From Kaistia algarum (GTDB lineage Bacteria; Pseudomonadota; Alphaproteobacteria; Rhizobiales; Kaistiaceae): DNA of 64,000 bases. Positions 30,140-39,198 of this stretch are shown here, one piece after another. Position numbers and translations under genes: made by a program. The notes beneath the pieces were generated by a model. The model did no database searches and had not been told where the DNA came from. It worked only from the letters and a program-made list of their open reading frames with translations. Within the stretch, counting starts at the first letter, position 1. Every line of letters starts with the position of its first letter. The stretch covers positions 62,001 to 126,000 of the forward strand of contig NZ_JAPKNJ010000004.1 of the NCBI RefSeq assembly GCF_026343945.1, read 5' to 3'.

Positions 30140-30370
30140 TCGCTTCGAACCTCTCGGGGTTGTACCTCGCCAGGCGCAATGGCGGACGAGGGCGGCACCC
30201 GGCACGCGAGTGCCGACACCAGCGATGGAATAGGTCCTGCAAGCTTCGGGCCGGACACGACTTTCCGTTGGGGTAACTCGCCTTCAAATTTGTCGAAATG
30301 AGGGCGTTTGCTGGCTTTTCCCGGTGCCTGCACGACGGCTTATGATAGGGATGTCGTGGTTAATCAATGG

Positions 30371-30826
30371 TTATCTCGGCGCTGCGGCGAAGCGTTCCGC
30401 GAGGAGCTCGGGAATGCGGCATGCCCGCCCCTCCTTGTTGACCAGAACGACCGTCACAACCGCATCAACAAGGATAGTTCCTGCGCGGCGGATCGACTGG
30501 TTGAGGATGATCCGCGCACCGCGGGTTTCCTTGTGCCGCGTGACGACCTCGACGACGTCGTCGATACGCGCCGGTCGCTTGAATTCGATCTCCATCCGAT
30601 GCACGGCGAACGCCATCGGCTCGCCCGCTTCGCCTGCATCGAGGGCACTATGGTGCACATCCAGCAGGCGGACATACTCCGTCCGCCCCCGCTCGAAGAA
30701 GCGCACATAAGAGGCGTGGTAGACGACGCCGGAGAAATCCGTGTCCTCGAAATAGATCCGGACCGGCAAGATATGCCCCTCGGCCGTGTGGCGGCCGGAG
30801 GATGGCAGCAAGATCTTTTCGCTCAT
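30371..30826 (-). CDS. ybgC: YbgC acyl-CoA thioesterase of the Tol-Pal cluster
   Basis: 151 residues, hot-dog fold. The signature [26 protein letters not shown] contains the catalytic Asp in the usual 4HBT position. It hydrolyses acyl-CoA or acyl-ACP thioesters. The start overlaps the ruvB stop by four bases (ATGA), coupling ruv and tol genes. Its role in the Tol system is still unclear. Confidence 0.92.
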   Translation of the reverse strand: MSEKILLPSSGRHTAEGHILPVRIYFEDTDFSGVVYHASYVRFFERGRTEYVRLLDVHHSALDAGEAGEPMAFAVHRMEIEFKRPARIDDVVEVVTRHKETRGARIILNQSIRRAGTILVDAVVTVVLVNKEGRACRIPELLAERFAAAPR

Positions 30827-31857
30827 TCTTCTTCCGTATCGAAAAGCGGCAATGCCTGCGCCGGTGCCTGCGGCGCCTCGAGGCCGAGATGGCGAAAGGC
30901 ATGAACAGTAAGCACGCGCCCGCGCGGTGTTCGCTGCACGAAGCCTTGCTGGATCAGATAGGGCTCGACGATTTCCTCGATGGCGTCGCGCGGCTCGGAA
31001 AGCGCGGCGGCGATGGTCTCGATGCCGACGGGGCCACCGCCGAAGGAGATCGCGATCGTCTGCATATAGCGCCGGTCCAATTGATCGAAGCCCATCGAAT
31101 CGACCTCGAGACGCAGCAGCGCGCGATCGGCGACGGCGCGATCGATATGTCCGGGACCGTCGACCAGGGCAAAATCACGCACCCGCCGAAGCAGGCGGCT
31201 CGCGATGCGAGGCGTACCGCGCGAACGCCGCGCAATCTCGGCCGCGCCATCCGCCGTCATAGGTACGCCCATGATGCGAGCGCCGCGCGTTACGATGTGC
31301 TCCAGTTCGGGTACCGTATAGAATTGCAGCCGGACCGGAATCCCGAAGCGGTCACGCAGGGGCGTGGTTAGAAGGCCGATCCGCGTCGTCGCGGCAACCA
31401 GCGTGAACTTCGCCAGATCGATCTTCACCGACCTCGCCGCCGGCCCCTCGCCGATGATGAGGTCGAGCTGGAAATCCTCCATCGCCGGATAGAGGATTTC
31501 CTCGACTGCCGGAGAAAGGCGGTGGATCTCGTCGATGAAGAGCACGTCGCGCTCCTCGAGATTGGTGAGCAGCGCGGCCAGATCGCCGGCCTTGGCGATC
31601 ACCGGTCCCGACGTCGCGCGGAAATTGACGCCGAGTTCGCGCGATACGATTTGCGCCAGCGTCGTCTTGCCGAGGCCGGGCGGCCCGACGAAGAGCACAT
31701 GGTCGAGCGCTTCTTTCCGCCCGCGCGCCGCCTCGATGAACACCGAGAGATTGGCGCGCGCCTGCGCCTGGCCGACGAAATCAGCCAGCACCTGCGGCCG
31801 CATCGTGCGGTCGTCATCGGCCTGCTCGGCAGGCGAGAGGACGCGCTTTTCGCTCAT
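30823..31857 (-). CDS. ruvB: Holliday junction branch-migration ATPase RuvB
   Basis: 344 residues. Walker [10 protein letters not shown] and Walker [11 protein letters not shown] are present. The AAA sensor region [14 protein letters not shown] and the C-terminal winged helix ([19 protein letters not shown]) are conserved. It drives branch migration with RuvA. The start at 31857 overlaps the preceding membrane-protein stop by four bases. Unlike E. coli, ruvA and ruvB are separated by two membrane-protein genes. Confidence 0.97.
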   Translation of the reverse strand: MSEKRVLSPAEQADDDRTMRPQVLADFVGQAQARANLSVFIEAARGRKEALDHVLFVGPPGLGKTTLAQIVSRELGVNFRATSGPVIAKAGDLAALLTNLEERDVLFIDEIHRLSPAVEEILYPAMEDFQLDLIIGEGPAARSVKIDLAKFTLVAATTRIGLLTTPLRDRFGIPVRLQFYTVPELEHIVTRGARIMGVPMTADGAAEIARRSRGTPRIASRLLRRVRDFALVDGPGHIDRAVADRALLRLEVDSMGFDQLDRRYMQTIAISFGGGPVGIETIAAALSEPRDAIEEIVEPYLIQQGFVQRTPRGRVLTVHAFRHLGLEAPQAPAQALPLFDTEEE

Positions 31858-32399
31858 CGGCTTCCCTTCACGATCCACCGCGTGAGTGCGTAGCAGACGA
31901 GGCCGGCGATCACCACGCTTGTCATGACGCGGAGCCCGATCAGAATTTGCTCGGAGATCGGCGGCGGGGGGAAGAGAAAGAGGTTGCGCGCGAAGAGAAC
32001 GGCTACCGGCACGGCAAACAACACAAAGACGACAAATGCGAAACGGGGCGCGGAACCGCCGCGCTGGTCGCGCCGCGCCACGAGAAGACCTGCAAAGGCT
32101 GCCGGTAGCGCGCCGAGGGCGTAGACGGCGCGCAAGATGAGGAAGCCGTCATCAGCGATCCAGCTCCAGAGCCGCGCAGGCGAGAAACCGGTCGGCTGCG
32201 TCGCCTGCTCGAACGACATGTCGATCAGCATGAACAGGCCAGGGACCACGAGCGCGAAGATCAGCGGCGTACGCCACAGAAGCAGAGGCTGTTTCGCCGT
32301 CTTGAGGGCTTTTGACGACTTGGCGGCCTTGGCTCCCTTCGCGGCACGCGGCGCTCCAATAGGACGAGGAGCCTTGCTGGCGCTCGGCTTGTCGCTCAT
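31854..32399 (-). CDS. Unrecognised membrane protein between ruvA and ruvB (second)
   Basis: 181 residues, not assigned. The N-terminal 38 residues are Lys/Ala/Ser/Pro-rich and positively charged. Hydrophobic segments lie near 44-62, 83-107, 118-146 and 150-174, giving about four transmembrane helices. A conserved-looking [19 protein letters not shown] stretch lies at the third-fourth helix junction. Both ends overlap neighbours by ATGA (upstream ORF stop with its start; its stop with the ruvB start), so it is embedded in a tightly coupled operon. Confidence 0.75.
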   Translation of the reverse strand: MSDKPSASKAPRPIGAPRAAKGAKAAKSSKALKTAKQPLLLWRTPLIFALVVPGLFMLIDMSFEQATQPTGFSPARLWSWIADDGFLILRAVYALGALPAAFAGLLVARRDQRGGSAPRFAFVVFVLFAVPVAVLFARNLFLFPPPPISEQILIGLRVMTSVVIAGLVCYALTRWIVKGSR

Positions 32400-32827
32400 G
32401 GACGACCCCGGCCAAAAAGCGCGAGCAAGCCATGGCAACCAAGCGCCGCAACGAGACAGCTCACGGCGAAGACGCCAACGAGATAGGGATTCTGGCCGAA
32501 CGTGAAATAGCCTGCAACGAGTCCGGCCAACAGGCCGATCGCCGCGACCAGCAGGAGACGCGGCCTGCCGGCGATCGCCTCGCGAAGCACGAGCAGGATC
32601 CCCGTCGCCGCGGCCGGCAACAGGCCATAGAAATAGGGCAGCCATGGATTGGAGAGGAAGTATGCGCCGATGATGGCCGCGATGCCGCTGCCGAAGGTCA
32701 GCATCGCCAGCGGGACGAGTATCAGCAGGCCGAATGCCGTTCCGATCAGCGGCCCGGCGACCGTATAGACGGCGAGGGTCGCAGCGACCCGGGCGAAGGA
32801 TAATGGCGCCGGGCCCCTCGCCCTCAC
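32396..32827 (-). CDS. Unrecognised membrane protein between ruvA and ruvB (first)
   Basis: 143 residues from a GTG at 32827 that overlaps the ruvA stop (GTGA). Four hydrophobic segments are visible. They include [59 protein letters not shown] and [19 protein letters not shown]. No charged catalytic motif is obvious. It ends with ATGA overlap into the next membrane gene. Function unknown; the pair may act together. Confidence 0.7.
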   Translation of the reverse strand: MRARGPAPLSFARVAATLAVYTVAGPLIGTAFGLLILVPLAMLTFGSGIAAIIGAYFLSNPWLPYFYGLLPAAATGILLVLREAIAGRPRLLLVAAIGLLAGLVAGYFTFGQNPYLVGVFAVSCLVAALGCHGLLALFGRGRP

Positions 32828-33441
32828 CGCGCCAGCTCCTTGAGGCCGAGGCGGATCAACATCTCCGTCGTCGCCCCCTCCCCCGCGCTGCGCGAGGCGG
32901 CGGCGACCGCGGCGCTGGCTTGGATCTGGGCATAGCCGAGATTGGTAAGCGCCGACACCGCATCGGCAACCGGCTGCGGCGCGCGGCGATCGGCCAGATC
33001 GGACTGCAGCGAGGCCACTGCCGGATCGGCCGAAGAAAGAGCCGGCGCCTTGTCGCGAAGCTCGGCAACGACACGCGCCGCCACCTTGGGACCGACGCCG
33101 GGCGCGCGCGCGATCTGGGCCTTGTCCTGCAGCGCGATCGCCGTCGCGAGTTCGGTCGGCCTCAACACGCTGAGGATCGCCAGCGCAACCTTGGACCCGA
33201 TGCCTTGCACCGTCATCAGCAGGCGGAACCACTCGCGCTCGACGTCACTTCCGAACCCATAGAGACGGATCAGGTCCTCGCGCACATAGGTCTCGATCGC
33301 GAGTTGCGCCGCCTCGCCCGGCTGCGGCAGAGCCTGCAGCGTGCGGGTGGAACAATAGGCCTGATAGCCGACACCGCCGACATCGAGGATGACATAGTCA
33401 TCGCCATATGAATCGACGATGCCCTTGAGCTTCCCGATCAT
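32824..33441 (-). CDS. ruvA: Holliday junction DNA-binding protein RuvA
   Basis: 205 residues. Domain I ([26 protein letters not shown]) binds DNA. The two helix-hairpin-helix motifs ([17 protein letters not shown] and [20 protein letters not shown] residues) and the C-terminal RuvB-contact domain ([15 protein letters not shown]) are present. It directs RuvB to four-way junctions. Its ATG overlaps the vapC stop by four bases, so translation of ruvA may depend on reading of the toxin gene, although a GGAG eight bases upstream could work alone. Confidence 0.96.
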   Translation of the reverse strand: MIGKLKGIVDSYGDDYVILDVGGVGYQAYCSTRTLQALPQPGEAAQLAIETYVREDLIRLYGFGSDVEREWFRLLMTVQGIGSKVALAILSVLRPTELATAIALQDKAQIARAPGVGPKVAARVVAELRDKAPALSSADPAVASLQSDLADRRAPQPVADAVSALTNLGYAQIQASAAVAAASRSAGEGATTEMLIRLGLKELAR

Positions 33442-33854
33442 GGCTGGCGCTCCGGCGAGACGATGTCGAGCGTCGGGAAATAGGAAGCGTAGTGGCCCCG
33501 GTCTCGGGTCAACAGTCGATAGCCGCGCGCTGCCGCATGGGCCCCTATGAAGAAATCAGGCAATGTCGAGGTTCTGGCTCCGCCGCGCCTGCGATAGTTG
33601 ACGAAGGCCAGCCCGGCCATGAAGGCCGCATCCCAGGGGACGTCTTCACGCTGGAACGGCCACGCCTTCAGCGCCTCGTCCAGTTGCTCCCGCCGCAAAT
33701 AGCCGCCCGCCAATTCGGCATAGACGATCTGGTTCATGACCAAGCCACCATCGTCCACCGCCCGCGCCAAAGCCCGCTCTGACCATTCGCCCCAGATCGG
33801 ATCGTCACCAGCGACGTCGAGCATGACGTTGGTGTCGACAAGTGTTTCAGTCAT
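33438..33854 (-). CDS. vapC: VapC-type PIN-domain toxin
   Basis: 138 residues. The PIN fold starts [14 protein letters not shown] (first catalytic Asp at residue 7). AELAG carries the conserved Glu. The C-terminal [25 protein letters not shown] supplies the remaining acidic residues, so the active site looks complete. VapC toxins are RNases that cut tRNA or rRNA. The start overlaps the antitoxin stop by eight bases (ATGACTGA). Its own stop overlaps the ruvA start. Confidence 0.88.
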   Translation of the reverse strand: MTETLVDTNVMLDVAGDDPIWGEWSERALARAVDDGGLVMNQIVYAELAGGYLRREQLDEALKAWPFQREDVPWDAAFMAGLAFVNYRRRGGARTSTLPDFFIGAHAAARGYRLLTRDRGHYASYFPTLDIVSPERQP

Positions 33855-34095
33855 CGCCACGCAGCAGTTTCATGATCTCGTCAGTCGTCAGATCGCGATT
33901 GGCGGTCGCCGTGCCTCTCAACGCCTCGACCAGCCGCTCGCCGCGGGTTGGGCCTGGACCCGCCGGCCGTTGTGTCTTGCGGACCGTGATCGTCTCGCCG
34001 TCGAGACCAAACTCGACTTCCCCGCCCGCGCCAATGCCGATCCGATCACGGAGCGGTTTGGGAATCGTCACTTGTCCTTTCGAACTCACGCGCAT
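33847..34095 (-). CDS. vapB: VapB-type antitoxin, AbrB/SpoVT fold
   Basis: 82 residues. The N-terminal swapped-hairpin DNA-binding domain reads MRVSSKGQVTIPKPLRDRIG, with GGEVEFGLDGETITVRK completing it. The C-terminal part ([23 protein letters not shown]) is the toxin-binding tail. A GAGG ribosome site precedes it. It should neutralise VapC and repress its own promoter, for which a palindrome lies 14 bases upstream of the start. Confidence 0.88.
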   Translation of the reverse strand: MRVSSKGQVTIPKPLRDRIGIGAGGEVEFGLDGETITVRKTQRPAGPGPTRGERLVEALRGTATANRDLTTDEIMKLLRGDD

Positions 34096-34108
34096 GCCGG
34101 AGCCTCGT

Positions 34109-34128
34109 CTTTACTTTCTGAAGTAAAG
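34109..34128. promoter_or_regulatory. vapBC operator palindrome
   Basis: CTTTACTTTCTGAAGTAAAG has two perfect 8-bp arms around TCTG. It lies directly before the vapB ribosome site and just after the predicted -10 box, an ideal place for AbrB-type autorepression. Confidence 0.7.
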
Positions 34129-34155
34129 AATAGAACATTTGACGAACATTCACAA
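34127..34155 (-). promoter_or_regulatory. Predicted sigma-70 promoter for vapBC
   Basis: On the minus strand TTGTGA (34155-34150) and TATTCT (34132-34127) are separated by exactly 17 bases. The region is AT-rich relative to both flanking ruv genes. Its placement between ruvC and vapB suggests vapBC, and with it ruvA onward, can be transcribed independently of ruvC. Confidence 0.5.
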
Positions 34156-34177
34156 GGTCCGTCAAGGGATCCAGCCG

Positions 34178-34687
34178 TCAGCCACCGGCGGCCTTCAGCC
34201 GGGCGATCGCGCCGCGGTGATGGATGTGGCAGATCGCAACGCCGAGCGCATCGGCGGCGTCGTCGGAATCGAAATCGGCCTTGGGGAGCAGGACGCGGAC
34301 CATCATGCGGATCTGATCCTTCCCGGCATGACCGGTGCCGACGATCGTCTTCTTGACCGAATTCGGTGAATATTCGGCGACCGAAATGCCGGCGAGCGCC
34401 GGGACCAGCAGCGCGATCCCCCGCGCCTGGCCAAGCTTCAGCGTGCCCGCCGCATCCTTGTTGACGAAGGTCTGCTCCACCGCGGCCTCGTCCGGCTGGA
34501 ATCCTGCCACGATCTGGGTCAGCCCTTGATGAAGCGCCACGAGACGATGCGCCATCTCGCCGTCGAGCGGGGCGCGAACCGTACCCGACGCGATGAAGGA
34601 GAGCGCATTTCCTCTCACCTCCACCAGCCCCCAGCCGGTACGGCGGAGGCCGGGATCGATGCCGAGAATGCGAATCGCGTGGATCAT
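34178..34687 (-). CDS. ruvC: Holliday junction resolvase RuvC
   Basis: 169 residues. [13 protein letters not shown] holds the first catalytic Asp, [10 protein letters not shown] the Glu, and [15 protein letters not shown] the C-terminal acidic residues, so the RNase H-like active site is complete. The ATG at 34687 fits the family; a TTG two codons earlier is possible. It cuts Holliday junctions delivered by RuvAB. It heads the ruv cluster but is separated from ruvA by the toxin-antitoxin pair. Confidence 0.95.
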   Translation of the reverse strand: MIHAIRILGIDPGLRRTGWGLVEVRGNALSFIASGTVRAPLDGEMAHRLVALHQGLTQIVAGFQPDEAAVEQTFVNKDAAGTLKLGQARGIALLVPALAGISVAEYSPNSVKKTIVGTGHAGKDQIRMMVRVLLPKADFDSDDAADALGVAICHIHHRGAIARLKAAGG

Positions 34688-34756
34688 GGCCAAGGCGTAG
34701 CCGAGCGCGCGCCGATTGGGAAGAACGTTCGGTGAACAGAGCGGCGGTTCGCTGCG

Positions 34757-35362
34757 CTACAGCGGCGGAACGCCGTCCTTCTCCGCCTGAACTCCGCGGG
34801 CCGTGAGCGTGCCGTCACCCTGCCGGTTCACGAACACGGAGACGGCGGCGCCCGGCTTCAACAGCGAGCGATCGCCGGGAATGATGGCGACGATTCGGGC
34901 GTCCGGACCGACCTCGATATCCTGCTCGCCGCCCGGATAGCTCAGTTTCAGGACTTGTCCCTCTGGATCGCTCATCACGGTAGTGACGGTGGCGTTGGTC
35001 ATGGACTGGCTGGGACCGTCCATGGGGCGGTGCCCCTCGCCCGCGCCGCGCATCGCCTCGGCGAAGATGTGGACTTCCTGCGCGTGCAGCTTGCCATCGG
35101 CGCCTTGAACAGCGGCCGATCCGACATAGTCGCCGGCCTTGATGTCGCTCAGCCGGCGGTTGGCCAGCGCCGTGACCGAAACATTGGCAGGGAGCTGGAT
35201 CGAATAGTCTTGTCCATCGGGGGCCTTGACGGTCAGCCTATCGCCGACAAGCGCCTCGACGGTGCCCTTTATCCGGTTTTGATGCTTCGGCGGCGGCGTG
35301 GCAACGGCCGCCGTCAGCGACATCGCGACAATGAGGGTGGAAAAGGCAATCCTGGCTCGCAT
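34757..35362 (-). CDS. Exported DUF5666-like protein
   Basis: 201 residues. A signal peptide (RIAFSTLIVAMSLTAAVA, cleaved near residue 22) is followed by two small beta domains. The first (NRIKGTVEALVGDRLTVKAPDGQDYSIQLP) has the OB-like pattern of DUF5666. The second repeats the theme (ATVTTVMSDPEGQVLKLSYPGGEQDIEVGPDARI). An inner His/Met/Gly-rich stretch (GAGEGHRPMDGPSQSM) could bind metal. Function unknown; it is probably periplasmic. Confidence 0.75.
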   Translation of the reverse strand: MRARIAFSTLIVAMSLTAAVATPPPKHQNRIKGTVEALVGDRLTVKAPDGQDYSIQLPANVSVTALANRRLSDIKAGDYVGSAAVQGADGKLHAQEVHIFAEAMRGAGEGHRPMDGPSQSMTNATVTTVMSDPEGQVLKLSYPGGEQDIEVGPDARIVAIIPGDRSLLKPGAAVSVFVNRQGDGTLTARGVQAEKDGVPPL

Positions 35363-35456
35363 GGATAGGGTCCGGCCTGATCTGGAAGTTGAATTCTCTT
35401 CCAACTAGGACCGAACCCGCGCCTGTCGAGGGCGCAGCGGCAAAAGAGCCGACGGC

Positions 35457-36206
35457 TCAGGCCGCCGCCAGCTTCTGCAGCACGTCTTCAGGGATATCGA
35501 AATTGGTGTACACAGCCTGAACGTCGTCATCATCGTCGAGCGAATCGATGAGGCGCAGCAACGCTGCCGCCTTCTCTTCATCGACCGGCACGAGATTTTG
35601 CGGCTTCCAGATTGCCTTCACCGATGCGGCCTCGCCAATCGTGTCTTCGAGCGCCTTGGCGACCTCGCCGAGATTTTCGAAGCTTGCATAGACGACATGA
35701 CCGTCCGCATCGCTCTGCACATCCTCGGCACCGGCCTCGATCGCCGCTTCCATCACGGCGTCCGGTGAACCGGCGGTCAGCTTGTAGACGATCTCGCCGA
35801 CATGATCGAACATGAACGAGACGGCCCCGGTCTCGCCGAGAGCACCGCCCGATTTGGTGAAATAGGAGCGCACCGCGCTGGCGGTGCGGTTGCGGTTGTC
35901 GGTCAGCGCCTCGACGACGACAGCAACGCCACCGGGGCCATAGCCCTCATAGCGGATCTCGTCATAGTTCTCGCCATCACTGCCCATCGCCTTCTTGATG
36001 GCGCGGTCGACATTGTCCTTGGGCATGTTCTCGGCGCGCGCATTCTGGATCGCGAGACGCAGGCGCGCATTCATCTTCGGATCCGGCAAGCCAAGCTTGG
36101 CGGACACCGTGATCTCACGGGCGAGCTTGGCAAAGAGCTTGGACCGCTTGGCGTCGGCCGCACCCTTGCGATGCATGATGTTCTTGAACTGGGAATGTCC
36201 CGCCAT
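35457..36206 (-). CDS. YebC/PmpR-family transcriptional regulator or translation factor
   Basis: 249 residues, full length. [28 protein letters not shown] is the invariant YebC start. [24 protein letters not shown] and the acidic end ([20 protein letters not shown]) are also typical. Family members act as DNA-binding regulators or, in recent work, as ribosome-associated factors that ease polyproline translation. The window encodes several proteins with long proline runs. In many bacteria yebC lies next to ruvC, and here only one gene separates them. Confidence 0.94.
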   Translation of the reverse strand: MAGHSQFKNIMHRKGAADAKRSKLFAKLAREITVSAKLGLPDPKMNARLRLAIQNARAENMPKDNVDRAIKKAMGSDGENYDEIRYEGYGPGGVAVVVEALTDNRNRTASAVRSYFTKSGGALGETGAVSFMFDHVGEIVYKLTAGSPDAVMEAAIEAGAEDVQSDADGHVVYASFENLGEVAKALEDTIGEAASVKAIWKPQNLVPVDEEKAAALLRLIDSLDDDDDVQAVYTNFDIPEDVLQKLAAA

Positions 36207-36334
36207 CTCGGACGTCCTTGAGAAAGGGCTCGCAAATACTGCGGCGGCTTGGCACCGCCATCGGTTGATGGCCGCTTATAGGGTTTCGATCGAGCGAAAT
36301 AAAGCCGGGCTCACCGCGAACCGGCGAAAGCCCT

Positions 36335-37585
36335 CTATTTCAGCGCGTCGGCGGGCGGTGCGCTTTGTTGGAGCGCCGCCGCGTTGGGGGCGACAACCTC
36401 GGGGGCATCATCGTTGGACTTCGAAGACGCCGCGGGCGGCGCGGCGGCTTTCGCCTCCGTCGGCGCCTCTGGCTGGCTGCTGACTCGCGCCGTATTCGTC
36501 AGCCTCGCCACCGCCGCCCAGCGCTGTGCCTCTGCCTGCGCCCGTTTCATATCGGCATCCGAGAGTGTCTTCATGAAATCGTCCAGCCACTCGTCCTTCG
36601 CACCGGCCTGGGTGGCAATCAGGTGCCATCGCACCGCCGCGACCGGGTCAGGATCGACGCCGCGCCCGCTCGCCAGGAGCCGCGCATAGCGATTCTGCGC
36701 CATTGGATTGCCGCGCTCGGCCGAGCGCTGGAGCCAACCCGCCGCCCCGATGATGTCTTTCGGAACACCGGTGCCGTTGAAGAGACGGATCCCATATTCG
36801 AGTTGCGCTTCGGAATGCCCGTTCTTGGCGGCCCGGGCGGTCCACATCGTGGCAATGCCGTCGTCGAGCACGACACCGTCACCGACGGAATAAAGCTGGG
36901 CGAGCGCGAATTCGGCGTTGCTGCTGCCCTGCGCCGCCGCCCTGCCGAAGAAATCAGCGGCCTTCAGTGGATCGCGCGGGCGAACGTCGCCATCGAGATA
37001 GAGAAGACCGAGATTATAAAGCGCGGACGGGTCGTTCCAGATCGCCGCCTGCTCGAACGCATCAGCGGCCTTGGACTTGTCTTTCTTGACGCCCTTGCCG
37101 TCGAGAAACAGGAGCCCCAGCGCCAACTGCGCGGCCGGATCGCCCGAAAGCGCCGCCTTCTGGAACCAGGCGGCGGCGGCCTTGTCGCTCTGCTTGGCGC
37201 CCAGCCCTTCCTGGTAGAGCCGCCCGACCAGTGTCTGCGAGACCGGATCGCCGCGTTCGGCACGCGGCAGCGCCAACAGGAAGGCTCGATCATAGAGGCC
37301 GCGCTGATAGGCGCCATAGGCGGCGTCGCCTTGGTCGGGTTCGATGCCACGCCCAGCATCGAGGAAATCCTGCGGCGAGGGCATGAGCCCCGCGGCCGGT
37401 GGCGGCACGCCAAGGAGTGGATCCGGCGGCGGCTCGAACAGAATCGCGCGATCGTTATCCGGCGTCGCCGGAGCGGCGGTCCCGGCCGTATCGGCGGGCT
37501 TAACCAATGGCTTCGGCGGGGGATTGGCCGCGAAGGCTGGCAAGGCCGCGAAGGCCAGGAAAAGGACGATGAGAGGCCGGCTCAC
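36335..37585 (-). CDS. Exported SEL1-repeat protein
   Basis: 416 residues from a GTG that overlaps the thiE-like stop (GTGA). The signal peptide (LIVLFLAFAALPAFA) is cut near residue 19. From about 90 to 340 there are at least six SEL1 repeats of the type A...G...AQ..LG.LY..G.GV..D...A..W...A (SQTLVGRLYQEGLGAKQS, AQLALGLLFLDGKGVKKD, AEFALAQLYSVGDGV and others). The C-terminal 60 residues are Ala/Pro-rich. SEL1 proteins are scaffolds, for example for cell-wall or polysaccharide machines. Translational coupling to a thiamine gene is unexpected. Confidence 0.85.
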   Translation of the reverse strand: MSRPLIVLFLAFAALPAFAANPPPKPLVKPADTAGTAAPATPDNDRAILFEPPPDPLLGVPPPAAGLMPSPQDFLDAGRGIEPDQGDAAYGAYQRGLYDRAFLLALPRAERGDPVSQTLVGRLYQEGLGAKQSDKAAAAWFQKAALSGDPAAQLALGLLFLDGKGVKKDKSKAADAFEQAAIWNDPSALYNLGLLYLDGDVRPRDPLKAADFFGRAAAQGSSNAEFALAQLYSVGDGVVLDDGIATMWTARAAKNGHSEAQLEYGIRLFNGTGVPKDIIGAAGWLQRSAERGNPMAQNRYARLLASGRGVDPDPVAAVRWHLIATQAGAKDEWLDDFMKTLSDADMKRAQAEAQRWAAVARLTNTARVSSQPEAPTEAKAAAPPAASSKSNDDAPEVVAPNAAALQQSAPPADALK

Positions 37586-38253
37586 GTCACGGCTTCCGCC
37601 TGACGCGCGGCGATCAGCCGGTTCGCCTCAGTCACCGCCGCCGCCGCGCCTTCCGCGTGGTTCCATATGGCGCTCCGCAGCGCCACGAACTCGACCCGCG
37701 CATCCACTGCCTCGATCACCGACGCGACCGAATTGCCGCCCATGACAATCGCCGGGATCTCGAACACAGCCGACCACCAGGCCGCCATGTCGAGCGCTTT
37801 ATCGAAGATCGCCTCGCTCGTATCCCCATCAAGCCGGCCGAAGAAAAGATAATCGCACTCCGTCTCGCCGGCGAGCATGGCCTCATGGCGCGTGCGCAGG
37901 CCGCTCGCCCCGACGATCGCGTCGGGATGGAAGGCTTCGGTCGCCCGGCGCAATTCGGCATGATCGCCCTCGACCTGGATGCCGTCGGCGCCCGAGGCGC
38001 GCGCGATCGAGACATCGTCGACGATAATGGCCGCGACACCGTTGGCCTGGGCGATCGGGACCAGACGCTCGGCCGCGGCGAGGCCGTCAGCGGCGGAAAG
38101 GCCGGCGAGATCGAGGATCAGCGTGGCGACATCGCCGGAGCGCAGCGCCTCGTCGAGCACCGGGGCGAAGCAGTCGGCATCAAACCCGGCGGGCGTGACA
38201 AGGCACAGCCTGCCGAACAGGGTTTCGGGAATGCGGGCCTTCTTCTTCGCCAT
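37582..38253 (-). CDS. thiE: Thiamine-phosphate synthase-like protein (ThiE/TenI family)
   Basis: 223 residues. RLCLVTPAGFD and VLDEALRSGDVATLILDLAGL match the TIM-barrel start. DGIQVEGDHAELRRA, IVGASGLRTRHEAMLAGETECDYLFFGRLDGD and IPAIVMGGNSVASVIEAVDARVEFVALRSAIW are the later barrel strands. In ThiE proper the corresponding motifs are DGVHLGQ, GVS, DYVGFGPIF-TPTK and AIGGI. Here several are altered (GASGLR; FFGRLDGD), so it may be a divergent family member with a different substrate. Typical ThiE catalyses HMP-PP and HET-P coupling. Confidence 0.7.
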   Translation of the reverse strand: MAKKKARIPETLFGRLCLVTPAGFDADCFAPVLDEALRSGDVATLILDLAGLSAADGLAAAERLVPIAQANGVAAIIVDDVSIARASGADGIQVEGDHAELRRATEAFHPDAIVGASGLRTRHEAMLAGETECDYLFFGRLDGDTSEAIFDKALDMAAWWSAVFEIPAIVMGGNSVASVIEAVDARVEFVALRSAIWNHAEGAAAAVTEANRLIAARQAEAVT

Positions 38254-38317
38254 CGGGAGCTCTCCGTCGAACGGGGATTGCACAGGAGCCTTGTGGCGAA
38301 AACGGGACCGGGCGCCG

Positions 38318-39103
38318 TTAAGCCTTGAGCGTCGCCAGCAATCGGCGATGAATCGACTCGTTGCCGACGCAGATGCTGCCGGTTTCGAGCATGCGATCGC
38401 CGCCGGAAGTGTCAGACACGAATCCGCCCGCCTCGCGAACGAGCAGGAGGCCGGCCGCGATGTCCCAGGCGTGGATATGGTCCTCGAAATAAGCATCAAA
38501 GCGGCCCGCCGCGACCCATGCGAGATCAAGCGCGGCCGCGCCGTTGCGGCGGATCCCCGCGACTTCGAGCATGACCCGCTGGAGCTTCTTCAAATAGCCG
38601 GCATGGTCCGGCCCCCCCAGATGCGGGATACCGGTCGCGACGACTGCGTCGGCAAGGGTGTTGCGGGTCGCGACGCGCATGCGGCGGTCGTTCATGAAGG
38701 CGCCGCCACCCTTCTCCGCGACATAGAGCTCGTTCATCACCGGATTGAAGATGACGCCGGCGACAATCTGGCCGTCGCGCTCCAGCGCCACCGAGATGGC
38801 GAAGATGGGGATGCCGTGCAGGAAGTTTGTCGTACCGTCGAGCGGATCGATGATCCAGCGATGCGAGCGGTCGGTACCCTCGATCGGCGCCGATTCCTCG
38901 GTGAGGAAGCCATATCCCGGCCGCGCCCGCGAAAGCTCCTCGATCAGCGTCTTCTCCGCCTTCTTGTCGGCGGCGGAAACGAAGTCGCCGGGCCCCTTCA
39001 TGGAGACCTGGAGGTTCTCGACCTCGCCGAAATCGCGAGCGAGCGTGCGGCCGGTCTTCAGGACGGCGGCGACCATGACGTTGAGAAGGGCCGAACGGGC
39101 CAT
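38318..39103 (-). CDS. suhB: Inositol monophosphatase family protein SuhB
   Basis: 261 residues. The metal-binding motifs are intact: LTEES (Glu), WIIDPLDGTTNFLHGIP, and HAWDIAAGLLLVREAGG near the C-terminus. It hydrolyses inositol phosphates and related sugar phosphates; in E. coli SuhB also helps rRNA antitermination. The start at 39103 gives MARSALLNVMV. It is followed by the thiE-like gene 64 bases later. Confidence 0.93.
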   Translation of the reverse strand: MARSALLNVMVAAVLKTGRTLARDFGEVENLQVSMKGPGDFVSAADKKAEKTLIEELSRARPGYGFLTEESAPIEGTDRSHRWIIDPLDGTTNFLHGIPIFAISVALERDGQIVAGVIFNPVMNELYVAEKGGGAFMNDRRMRVATRNTLADAVVATGIPHLGGPDHAGYLKKLQRVMLEVAGIRRNGAAALDLAWVAAGRFDAYFEDHIHAWDIAAGLLLVREAGGFVSDTSGGDRMLETGSICVGNESIHRRLLATLKA

Positions 39104-39198
39104 GCCTTCACTCCTGAGGCCACATCCGGCGAAATCGCGGACGAGCATTGGGTCGTTGGGGATGCGGGCGCCTCTCCCAACATGGAAGGCCGCCGCCG

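Noticed and set aside
39104..39198. suhB RNA motif upstream of suhB
   Set aside because: The interval has some GC-rich pairing, but I could not match it to the motif from memory. A covariance-model search would decide.
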